A stretch of 47,248 nucleotides of DNA from Flavobacteriaceae bacterium UBA980 (lineage in GTDB: Bacteria > Bacteroidota > Bacteroidia > Flavobacteriales > Flavobacteriaceae), in assembly GCA_002292265.1 (NCBI GenBank), contig DBBQ01000056.1, forward strand, positions 96,322-143,569, given 5' to 3'. Each line of letters starts with the position of its first letter. The stretch's first letter is position 1. The notes beneath the pieces are model-generated. The model did not search any database and was not told where the DNA came from. It was given only the letters and a program-made list of their open reading frames with translations. Of the stretch, positions 24,998 to 34,616 are shown one piece after another. A program made the position numbers and the translations under genes.

Positions 24998-27110
24998 TGT
25001 ATTTCGTGGAAAATTAGAATTTAACTACTACAAATCAGTTTCCACTTTTTTATTTCTCGTCTTAATGTTAAGTGTATTTTTTTCTTGCTCAAGTGATCTA
25101 AAATTGAATCAAAATAATTTAAACCTAGAATCAAGTGCCTACCTAACACAACATGCTAAAAATCCAATTTTTTGGCAACGTTGGAATGACAATCTTTACA
25201 GCGAGTACAATAAAGAAGAGAAGTTACTGGTAGTCAGTATTGGCTATTCCAGTTGCCATTGGTGTCATGTAATGGAAAAAGAAACTTTTGAAGATAAGGA
25301 GGTCGCTGACTACATGAACCAAAACTTTATCAGTATCAAAGTAGACCGAGAGGAAAACCCTGAAATTGACACTATTTATATGACTGCTACACAGATGATG
25401 ACAGGCAGCGGTGGATGGCCTTTAAACGTAGTTTGCTTACCCAATGGGAGACCTGTTTATGGAGGAACCTACCACACAAAAGAACAGTGGCTTGAAGTTT
25501 TAGGGAAAATTCAAAAACTTTACACAAACGATAAAGAACAGCTTTATGACTTTGCTGAAAAAGTAGAAAAAGGAATCCAAGAGGTTAATCGCTTTGAATA
25601 CACTGAGGAGATTGAAGCTTTTGAAACCGAAATGCTTCAAAGTGAAATGACGCTGTGGTCAAGTAATTGGGATACGCTAAACGGTGGCGAGCAACAAAAT
25701 CAAAAGTTTATTACCCCTGTAAAATTCAATTATATCCAACAATATCAGCATCTAACTAAAGATAAAAAAATCGGAAACTATCTTGAAACCACTCTTGAAA
25801 ACATAGCTACAAGTGGAATAATAGACCATTTGGAAGGAGGGTTTTATCGTTACACGGTAGACCCAGAATGGAAAATTCCTCACTTTGAAAAAATGCTTTA
25901 TGACAATGCGCAGCTTTTAACGCTCTATTCAAATGCATACAAAGAATTTAAGAAGCCACTTTTTAAATCAACGGTCTATAAGACATTTGACTTCTTACAA
26001 AAACGAATGAAGAATGATAGAGGAGCTTACTTCTCCGCTATTGACGCTGATAATGAAGAGGGAGAAGGTCGTTTTTATGTCTTTGATGCGGAAGAGATTA
26101 AAAAGGTAGCCAGTAAAGATCTCGACTTACTTATTAGGTACTATCAAATTGATTTGGATAAACCCTTTGAAGACACTCATTACCATCTAAGAAAAATAAA
26201 TGACGAAAAGGAATTGATTAGAAACTTCAATATCAACGAGGAAGAACTTTCTGATAAAAAATCAAATTGGGAAGCTCAATTTGAAACACTCAAAAGCGAA
26301 AGAGAGTTTCCGTTAATCGACACAAAGATAATTACCTCCTGGAATGCTCAGATGATCTCTGGATTACTTAGTGCTTATGAAGCTTTTCAAAACGACGCCT
26401 TTCTTGATCAGGCGGTAGAAACTTTTGATTTTATTCAACAAAATCTAATGGTAAGTGGCAAACTAAAGCATACATATCAAGTCGGTCAAGCAAAAATAGA
26501 GGCAAATCTTGAAGATTACGCTTTTACCGTTAGAGCAGCACTTGAACTGTATAAGAATACTGGAAATACCAGCTATTTAGAAAAAGCAGACCAGCTTAAC
26601 AAAATTGCAATTAAAAACTTTGAAACAAGTGAAAATCCTTTTTACACCTTTACTGAAGATCCCGTCTTGTTTTCTCAAATCATTTCCGTGGACGACAATG
26701 TCATCCCTTCAGCCAATGCTATAATGGCTGAAAATCTATGGGAATTGGGTCAACTTTATGAAAACAAAGACTATGTTGAAAAAGCAAAAAATATGCTAGA
26801 TGCTGTAGTTCCTTTCTTCGAAGGGGGAAGAGGGAAAGATTATAGCCAGTGGGCACAATTGTTAGCAAAGGAAGCTTTTTCTTATAAAGAAGTAGTTATA
26901 GTTGGACCTGAAGCCCAAGAAATAAACAAACAACTTCAGCAAAATTATCTACCCAATGTGCTTTTCCAACAAAGCGAGAAGGAAAGTAAACTACCTCTTC
27001 TAGCCGATCGCTTTTTTGAAAACGAAACACTGATTTATGTATGTAAAAATAAGGTGTGTTTACGCCCTTCAAAAACGATTGTCGAAGCTATTAAACAAAT
27101 AAAGGAATAA
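24990..27110 (+). CDS. DUF255 (YyaL/SPATA20-type) thioredoxin-fold lipoprotein
   Basis: A 706-residue protein of the YyaL family. The N-terminus has a hydrophobic signal ending VFFSC (Cys33), so it is probably lipid-anchored in the envelope, unlike cytoplasmic relatives. The family core follows: ESSAYLTQHAKNPIFW near 47-62 and GYSSCHWCHVMEKETF near 85-100, whose Cys89 and Cys92 form the CxxC of the thioredoxin fold. KVDREENPEIDTIYM and GGWPLNVVCLPNGRPV are also family motifs. The C-terminal half is an alpha/alpha barrel of glycosidase type (HFEKMLYDNAQL, SAIDADNEEGEGRFYVF, IITSWNAQMISGLLSAYEAF, NLEDYAFTVRAALELY). The activity is unproven. It overlaps the NHL gene by 8 bases, so both probably work in the same place. 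Confidence 0.91.
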   Translation: MNDVFRGKLEFNYYKSVSTFLFLVLMLSVFFSCSSDLKLNQNNLNLESSAYLTQHAKNPIFWQRWNDNLYSEYNKEEKLLVVSIGYSSCHWCHVMEKETFEDKEVADYMNQNFISIKVDREENPEIDTIYMTATQMMTGSGGWPLNVVCLPNGRPVYGGTYHTKEQWLEVLGKIQKLYTNDKEQLYDFAEKVEKGIQEVNRFEYTEEIEAFETEMLQSEMTLWSSNWDTLNGGEQQNQKFITPVKFNYIQQYQHLTKDKKIGNYLETTLENIATSGIIDHLEGGFYRYTVDPEWKIPHFEKMLYDNAQLLTLYSNAYKEFKKPLFKSTVYKTFDFLQKRMKNDRGAYFSAIDADNEEGEGRFYVFDAEEIKKVASKDLDLLIRYYQIDLDKPFEDTHYHLRKINDEKELIRNFNINEEELSDKKSNWEAQFETLKSEREFPLIDTKIITSWNAQMISGLLSAYEAFQNDAFLDQAVETFDFIQQNLMVSGKLKHTYQVGQAKIEANLEDYAFTVRAALELYKNTGNTSYLEKADQLNKIAIKNFETSENPFYTFTEDPVLFSQIISVDDNVIPSANAIMAENLWELGQLYENKDYVEKAKNMLDAVVPFFEGGRGKDYSQWAQLLAKEAFSYKEVVIVGPEAQEINKQLQQNYLPNVLFQQSEKESKLPLLADRFFENETLIYVCKNKVCLRPSKTIVEAIKQIKE

Positions 27111-27199
27111 TTGCGCATGATCCACTTTCGATCTAAATGCCTAAATTAAATTTGACAGAAAAGGAAGAAGGGAATTTCCGAATCGATTTGTTTTAAATT

Positions 27200-28288
27200 C
27201 TATTTTTCAATTATGCTGAAAAAATTTTCACTGAAAATTTTAGCCAAGATAGTCTTTGACAAGGCGAGTCCCCTGGTTTTTTGATTTCTGACAAGCATCG
27301 AATCGCTCTTAACTAAATATTTGAATAAACGCTGGTAATCCTCGTCTAACCTATCGAGCTCTTCTTTCAGGTCTTCTTGACTTAATCTTGATGAAGGGGC
27401 GGCATTGCCATAATCTGTACCAAATAAAATTCGATCCTGATAGCGTTCAAAAAACGCACTTACTTTTTTAGAATCTTGCATGGCCAAATCTCCGAAACGC
27501 GCACCAAGTTCTACACTTAAATTCGGATAGTTCTCTAGGCGAACTGCAACCTTCGAAAGGTCATTTGCCATACTCGCAATGTGAGCAGCAATAATCTCTA
27601 GGTTTGGGTTGTTTTGAACCCACTCATCTCGAACTTCGATAATCTCTTCATAAGAGGGTACTTCAGGAAAATTATAAGCGTGATATTCTGGATTGTTTTT
27701 GTAATAATTATAATGGGGATTGTTTGGATCGTCCAATGGACGCCATGCCTGTTCTGGATCTCCAATATGGGCTAGAACTGGGATTTTATTTTCAACTAAA
27801 AAATCCCATATAGGATTCAACCTGGCATCATTAATCATCAAATACTTTCCCGCAGAATCTTGTGTGACCATTCCAAAGTTTTTCCACACTTTAACCATAG
27901 TTGCACCATTGGAAATATCCTTTTTCAGTTGGGCAATCGTATTTTCAATATAATCAGGATTTTCAATTCCAAAAGCTGTAAATGTGGTACACAAGAAAAA
28001 GTAGTCGGGAAATTCTTTATAATGTTCTAAATAGTTGTTGAAATTTCTTACTGGCCCGTCTTCACCTTTTAATGCCACATCCACTAAAACTGTCTTCATA
28101 TTCCATTTGTTAAAAAATTCTGGAAGATAGGCTCTCGAATATTTATAGTGAGAATGAATATCAATTTTGGGTAATTGCTCAAATGTTTTGTAGGAAATAA
28201 AATCTGATTGATTGCATCCCAAAAAAATGAGAAAAAATAAGATACCCACTGGTTTAGGGATATAATTAAAAGGAAGTTTTGATCTCAT
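27200..28288 (-). CDS. Amidohydrolase-2 family metal-dependent hydrolase, lipoprotein
   Basis: A 362-residue TIM-barrel hydrolase with a lipoprotein signal (IFLGC, Cys25). Metal-binding motifs of the amidohydrolase superfamily are in order: the HxH in PKIDIHSHYKY (His45, His47), VLAHIGDPEQAWRPL, IIAAHIASMAN, and ILFGTDYGNAAP carrying the late Asp. In this family the residues bind one or two divalent metals and catalyse hydrolysis or decarboxylation of small aromatic or cyclic substrates. It is convergent with the DUF255 gene (gap 89 bases) and divergent from the cytochrome gene (gap 137 bases). A candidate minus-strand box TACTTTTG at 28378-28385 is 90 bases before its ATG. The actual substrate is unknown. 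Confidence 0.88.
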   Translation of the reverse strand: MRSKLPFNYIPKPVGILFFLIFLGCNQSDFISYKTFEQLPKIDIHSHYKYSRAYLPEFFNKWNMKTVLVDVALKGEDGPVRNFNNYLEHYKEFPDYFFLCTTFTAFGIENPDYIENTIAQLKKDISNGATMVKVWKNFGMVTQDSAGKYLMINDARLNPIWDFLVENKIPVLAHIGDPEQAWRPLDDPNNPHYNYYKNNPEYHAYNFPEVPSYEEIIEVRDEWVQNNPNLEIIAAHIASMANDLSKVAVRLENYPNLSVELGARFGDLAMQDSKKVSAFFERYQDRILFGTDYGNAAPSSRLSQEDLKEELDRLDEDYQRLFKYLVKSDSMLVRNQKTRGLALSKTILAKIFSENFFSIIEK

Positions 28289-28377
28289 GAACTGAAAATT
28301 AAATTTATTTAAGTTTAGTCTTTATTGATATATTTTAATTCAGGTTTATTTGCTTATAAAATATTAAAGATAGTGAT

Positions 28378-28385
28378 CAAAAGTA
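28378..28385 (-). promoter_or_regulatory. Candidate -7 box of the amidohydrolase promoter
   Basis: The minus strand reads TACTTTTG, matching TAnnTTTG in the divergent amidohydrolase-cytochrome spacer. No TTTG is found at the usual upstream spacing, so support is weak. For the cytochrome gene I see only a degenerate AATTTTTG at 28405-28412. Confidence 0.25.
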
Positions 28386-28425
28386 AAAGCGTAACTTTAA
28401 AAGAAATTTTTGGTTAAATTTATTT

Positions 28426-29598
28426 ATGCTTTCATTCTTACGTAAAGGACACGTTTTCGCTATTATAATTCTTTTTTTACTGTCGGGCTGCAATTCTTTC
28501 AGTTCAGAATTTGTTAAAATTAAACCACTAGGGGTACATCCTAACGGAACTGTTTATATCGGCATGGAAAGTTGTAAGGAATGTCATTTAGAAATTGTCA
28601 ATTCGCATAGTAGTACCTCACATTGGTTAACTTCATCCCAGTTTGTAACACAAAATTTTGCCCCTATTACACAAGCTGAGAATACCTCTTTTATTCTTGA
28701 TGACAAAACTAAAATAGCTTTTACCGCTATCAATGATAGTATTTATCAACAAGCCTATAAACCTCCTTACAGCACTCCCTTTTTCAGCAAATCGATAGAT
28801 CTAGCAATTGGTTCAGGTACTAAAATCGGATATTCTTTTTTGACCTGGGAAAAAAATTCTTTATATCAATTGCAAGGGTCCTTTTATAAACCGAATTTAA
28901 ATTGGATCAACAGTCCTGGATACCCTTCAAGGTTTCAAGCGTTCAGACCAATTTTCCCGAGATGCTTGGAGTGTCACACTACCTTTAGTCAAAGCGAAAA
29001 CTGGGAAAGTCCTGCTATTAACAATAGATACAATAAAAACAATATTGTGTTTGGTATTGACTGTCAAAGATGCCACGGACCTGTTCTAGATCATGTAAAA
29101 TACCATCGAAAAAATCCAAATGACAAGGAACCTAAGAACATTTTAAAGTTTACTGATTTAACTCAACAACAACGATTAGATCTTTGCGCTTTATGCCACT
29201 CTGGGGTAAGAAGCAATAGAAGTCAACCTGCTTTTTCATTTGTTGTTGGAGATTTATTGGATGATTATTTGTCTCCTCAAGGGGTAGGAGAACCCGACGT
29301 TCACTCGAACCAAGTTGGACTGTTGGTAAGGAGTAAATGCTTTATAGAATCTGAAAAAATGGATTGTAGTACTTGCCATGACCCACACTCAAATGAAAAA
29401 AATAATTTGGTGAAATTCAACAACCGCTGTATTGAATGTCATCAAAAGGTGGAACATGTTACATTTAAATCAGATCAAAATTCTGATTGTGTTAATTGCC
29501 ATATGCCCTATCAAGAGAGTAAGATTATGAAAATTCAAATTAATCCTGATAGCATAAGATCAGTTATGGTTCGCACACATAAGATTGATATTTATTAA
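28426..29598 (+). CDS. Heptahaem c-type cytochrome lipoprotein
   Basis: A 390-residue exported protein with the lipobox LLSGC (Cys22) and seven CxxCH haem-attachment motifs: C50KEC53H, C180LECH, C213QRCH, C254ALCH, C314STCH, C335IECH and C355VNCH. Seven covalent haems are predicted, six of them in the C-terminal half. Between the first and second motif is a haem-free region with GSGTKIGYSFLTW and a QGSFYKPNLNWINSPGYPSRF segment. That arrangement recalls the cytochrome-c554-like multihaem proteins that in Planctomycetes and Bacteroidota are often found near FG-GAP/ASPIC-UnbV genes (recollection, not checked). It would carry electrons in the envelope; maturation genes are not in this window. 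Its electron donor and acceptor cannot be read from sequence. Confidence 0.92.
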   Translation: MLSFLRKGHVFAIIILFLLSGCNSFSSEFVKIKPLGVHPNGTVYIGMESCKECHLEIVNSHSSTSHWLTSSQFVTQNFAPITQAENTSFILDDKTKIAFTAINDSIYQQAYKPPYSTPFFSKSIDLAIGSGTKIGYSFLTWEKNSLYQLQGSFYKPNLNWINSPGYPSRFQAFRPIFPRCLECHTTFSQSENWESPAINNRYNKNNIVFGIDCQRCHGPVLDHVKYHRKNPNDKEPKNILKFTDLTQQQRLDLCALCHSGVRSNRSQPAFSFVVGDLLDDYLSPQGVGEPDVHSNQVGLLVRSKCFIESEKMDCSTCHDPHSNEKNNLVKFNNRCIECHQKVEHVTFKSDQNSDCVNCHMPYQESKIMKIQINPDSIRSVMVRTHKIDIY

Positions 29599-29884
29599 AG
29601 GTTTTTATTCAAAATATAAAAGTGACTATCTAAAATTTCATTGATAAGCCCACGTCCCACAAATATTTCATTTACTTTCAAGCTTTTCGTAAAAAAAGTC
29701 GTTGGAATCTTTTTTTATCATTCATTACTAAGCGTTAGGTTAAATTCATAAGCAGTTGACTTTGTTTTAGTCATCAATGTATAAAAGAACCAAATTCAGA
29801 AATAGAAGTTAAACTAGTTGTGTTTTGGTGATTTATTAAAGTTAAACGAAATTGAGGGTTACAATTAAAGATTTAACAAATTTG
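29599..29884. other. 286-base AT-rich convergent spacer, nothing recognised
   Basis: Between the convergent cytochrome and mnmA genes. I see no open reading frame with coding character, RNA gene or terminator with a proper U run; a five-pair TGACT/AGTCA hairpin near 29757-29774 has no T run and is not persuasive. It marks the boundary between the accessory stretch and the core-gene block. Confidence 0.6.
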
Positions 29885-31066
29885 CTACCCAATTACCCCC
29901 GACCCCAACAATTCTGTTCCCTCATACCAAGCCACAAACTGCCCGGGGGTAATTGCGGATTGGTGTTCTTCAAAAGTAATGTAGAGTCCTTCTTTTGTTT
30001 GAAAAAGGGTTGCTTTTTGTAAAGGTTGGCGGTAGCGAATACGGGCAGAGACTTTCAGGCTGTCCCCAATTTCAAGAGTCAAATCGGTTCGGATCCAGTG
30101 AATTTCTTCTGAGGCTACTTTTAGAGTATCTCGATACAAACCGGGATGGGACTTGCCTTCACCCACATAGATCAGATTTTCCTCTACATCTGTATCAATG
30201 ACAAATAAAGGCTCTTCAAATCCTCCAATTCCCAAACCTTTGCGCTGTCCTATGGTGTAAAAATGGGCCCCTTGATGCACGCCAATCAAAGTACCGTCAC
30301 AGATTTCGTACTGGTGTTTTTCTGCTTTTTGATCTAGGGTTTGTTTTGCTTCGTTCTGATTTTCATAGGCAGAAAGTGTTTCTGGAATCTTAATGATCTG
30401 TCCCGCTTTAGGCTTGAGTTGCTGTTGTAAAAAGTCAGGTAAACTTACTTTACCGATAAAGCACAAACCTTGTGAATCTTTTTTGTCTGCCGTAACTAAA
30501 TTTTGAGTTGTTGCAATTTCTCTTACCTCAGCTTTTTTAAGATGCCCAATGGGAAAGAGGACTTTGCTCAGTTGAGTTTGACTCAATTGACACAAAAAGT
30601 AAGACTGATCCTTGTTGTTGTCTTTTCCGGCGAGGAGTCGATACACGGTTTCCTCATCTTTATTTTGAAAAGCCTCTTTTTGACAATAGTGCCCTGTAGC
30701 GACATAATCAGCTCCCAGCGAAAGAGCGATATCCAAAAACACATCAAACTTGATCTCGCGATTACACAACACATCGGGATTAGGCGTACGTCCTTGGGCG
30801 TATTCATTAAACATATAGTCCACGATACGCTCTTTGTACTCCTTGCTCAAATCCACTGTTTGAAAAGGAATCCCCAGTTTTTCTGCAACCAACATCGCGT
30901 CGTTGCTGTCTTCCAGCCAGGGGCATTCGTTGGATAGGGTAACGGATTCATCGTGCCAGTTTTTCATAAACAGACCTATGACCTCATAGCCCTCTTTTTT
31001 TAAAAGATAAGCCGCCACACTGGAGTCCACTCCACCAGAAAGTCCTATGACAACCCGTTTTTTCAT
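29885..31066 (-). CDS. mnmA: tRNA 2-thiouridylase
   Basis: MnmA inserts sulfur at position 2 of U34 in tRNAs for Lys, Glu and Gln, using ATP and a persulfide relay in the cytoplasm. The 393-residue length is typical. The PP-loop [15 protein letters not shown] is at about 8-22. The catalytic Cys101 lies in [11 protein letters not shown] and the persulfide Cys202 in SQGLCFIGK, the canonical pair. The C-terminal region has [11 protein letters not shown] and [17 protein letters not shown]. It ends the minus-strand run bshC-guaA-LysM-pyrG-yidC-mnmA, 27 bases after yidC. Confidence 0.96.
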   Translation of the reverse strand: MKKRVVIGLSGGVDSSVAAYLLKKEGYEVIGLFMKNWHDESVTLSNECPWLEDSNDAMLVAEKLGIPFQTVDLSKEYKERIVDYMFNEYAQGRTPNPDVLCNREIKFDVFLDIALSLGADYVATGHYCQKEAFQNKDEETVYRLLAGKDNNKDQSYFLCQLSQTQLSKVLFPIGHLKKAEVREIATTQNLVTADKKDSQGLCFIGKVSLPDFLQQQLKPKAGQIIKIPETLSAYENQNEAKQTLDQKAEKHQYEICDGTLIGVHQGAHFYTIGQRKGLGIGGFEEPLFVIDTDVEENLIYVGEGKSHPGLYRDTLKVASEEIHWIRTDLTLEIGDSLKVSARIRYRQPLQKATLFQTKEGLYITFEEHQSAITPGQFVAWYEGTELLGSGVIG

Positions 31067-31093
31067 ACCACAAAGATAGTCAGGATCTTAGAA

Positions 31094-32914
31094 TTATTTG
31101 CCTCGCTTCTTTTTCTGTTTTTCAGCTTCTTCCATTGCCTTTTGCAAACGCGCAGAAAAGCCTCCGACTTTTTTAGGCTTCTTTTTATTTTCCTCAATCT
31201 TGGCGTGGATCTTCGAATTGTCTATAATGTAATTCTTTATGATCAACATCAAGAAAATGGTCAAGAGGTTGGAAACAAAATAATACAAACTCAATCCACT
31301 GGCGTAATTGTTAAAGAAAAACAACATCATCAAGGGCATCAGGTACATGATGATTTTCATATTGGGCATTCCCGGTTGCTGCGGCATGGGTTGCTGCCCT
31401 GTAGTCATTTTGGTGTAAAAGAAAATTGCTATCGAAGCCAAAATGGGGAATAAACTTACATGGTCTCCGTAAAACGGAATACTAAACCCTAATTCCAAAA
31501 TCGAATCGTAAGAAGAGAGGTCGTCCGCCCAAAGGAAACTCTTGTCTCTTAAAACAAAAGCGACAGGGAAAAATGAGAATAATGCATAAAATATTGGCAG
31601 TTGAATCAAGGCAGGCACACAACCAGACATGGGATTGGCACCGGCACGGGAATACAAACTCATGGTTTCTTGCTGGCGTTTTACCGCGTCGTCCTTGTAC
31701 TTGGCGGTAATAGCCTCAACGTCAGGACGCAAAACTTTCATTTTGATTTGGGAAACATACGATTTATACGTAACCGGAGACATGGCCAATCGCACGATAA
31801 TGGTCATCACAATAATGGCAATCCCATACGAAAGAAACGAAGACAAAAAGCCAAACAGCGGCAAAAAGAGCACCCGGTTGATCCATCCAAAGATACCCCA
31901 GCCCATGGGAATAGAAGCTTCTAAATCCCCTTCCAGGTCTTGCAAAGTCTTATAATCCGTAGGCCCGTAATAAAAATCAAATTGAGTATTGATATTTCCC
32001 GATTGTACGGGCAAGGCATAGGTGGTTTCAAACCGCTTGGTAAATTTTTCTTCTAGCCCTTCCTCACTGGACAAATCTTTAGACTTTAAATCTGCTGTGG
32101 CAATTGGGGAATCGGGTATTAGAATTGCGCTGAAAAAGTGTTGGCGATAGGAAATCCAACGAATCCCTTCTCGCGTTTCTTGATCCTCCCCACTCAGGGA
32201 TAAATAATCCACTCGATCCTCTTCATATCCAAAAGTGTATTCTGTATAACGGTTTTCGTAATCCATACTTCTGGAGTTTCGATAGACATTGGTGGTCCAG
32301 CTCACTTTTGGCGGCTGATTTCCGTCCAAAAGACCTTCCATTCCCACCGTTTTAAAGTTCACCGTAAATAAATAGCCTGTCTTGGGAAACACGTATTCGT
32401 ATGCGACATATTGGGTTTCCGATAGAGCAGCTCGCATAGAAACAATAAACTCCTCATCACGTTCTGTGAGGGATGGGGTAAAATAAAAATCTTTAGTATT
32501 GAGTATGCGTCCGTCTTTGGTATTTAAAGTAATAGCAAAATCCATATTCCCGTTTTGTACCATCGGGATGGGTAAGTCTTCGTAATTTTCAAATTCTTGA
32601 AGGGTCAGTTTGTGAATTCCTCCTCCTTGGGCTTGCAATTCCAAGGCTAAATTTTCTGTGGTAAAAATCGTATTTGGTATGTTGTTGGGAACAAACAAAT
32701 TCCCTAAATCTCCATAGGCAACCACTTTTTGCTGCTGCTGTAGGGAGTCTTGCACGGCCTGAGATACAGGAGGAGTGATGACTTGCTGCTCTGTAGTGGT
32801 TTTTTCTTCAGTGGGAACTTCTTCAGGACCGTTTCGATACAACATCCAAGTCAGGATCAAGGCAATCAAAATAAATCCTGTAAACTGATAGGGATCAAAC
32901 TTTTTTTCTTCCAT
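31094..32914 (-). CDS. yidC: YidC membrane protein insertase
   Basis: YidC inserts and folds inner-membrane proteins, alone or with SecYEG. The 606-residue protein has the long Gram-negative architecture: a transmembrane segment about 11-27 (FTGFILIALILTWMLYR), a large periplasmic beta domain to about 345, then the conserved insertase core from about 350 with IIVMTIIVRLAMSPVTYKSYVSQIKMKVL. That core carries the conserved positively charged groove residue (Arg in IIVRLAMSP). GCVPALIQLPIFYALFSFFPVAF and the hydrophobic GLSLYYFVSNLLTIF helices complete it. The C-terminal tail is strongly basic (EKQKKKRGK), as in many Bacteroidota, and may touch the ribosome. Eleven bases separate it from pyrG. 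Confidence 0.97.
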   Translation of the reverse strand: MEEKKFDPYQFTGFILIALILTWMLYRNGPEEVPTEEKTTTEQQVITPPVSQAVQDSLQQQQKVVAYGDLGNLFVPNNIPNTIFTTENLALELQAQGGGIHKLTLQEFENYEDLPIPMVQNGNMDFAITLNTKDGRILNTKDFYFTPSLTERDEEFIVSMRAALSETQYVAYEYVFPKTGYLFTVNFKTVGMEGLLDGNQPPKVSWTTNVYRNSRSMDYENRYTEYTFGYEEDRVDYLSLSGEDQETREGIRWISYRQHFFSAILIPDSPIATADLKSKDLSSEEGLEEKFTKRFETTYALPVQSGNINTQFDFYYGPTDYKTLQDLEGDLEASIPMGWGIFGWINRVLFLPLFGFLSSFLSYGIAIIVMTIIVRLAMSPVTYKSYVSQIKMKVLRPDVEAITAKYKDDAVKRQQETMSLYSRAGANPMSGCVPALIQLPIFYALFSFFPVAFVLRDKSFLWADDLSSYDSILELGFSIPFYGDHVSLFPILASIAIFFYTKMTTGQQPMPQQPGMPNMKIIMYLMPLMMLFFFNNYASGLSLYYFVSNLLTIFLMLIIKNYIIDNSKIHAKIEENKKKPKKVGGFSARLQKAMEEAEKQKKKRGK

Positions 32915-32925
32915 TTTACGGGAAT

Positions 32926-34551
<1,626 letters not shown>

Positions 34552-34616
34552 TTAATTCATTAACCTAACCGGGCTCAAATTTACAAAAATCAAGAGGAAC
34601 TAGCGGTCTCTCCGGT

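Noticed and set aside
29757..29774. TGACT/AGTCA hairpin after the cytochrome gene as terminator
   Set aside because: The five-pair stem is weak, lacks a T run and is about 160 bases from the stop codon.
30503..30937. 144-codon open frame on the plus strand inside mnmA
   Set aside because: It is fully antisense to a well-conserved gene and has no recognisable protein character.
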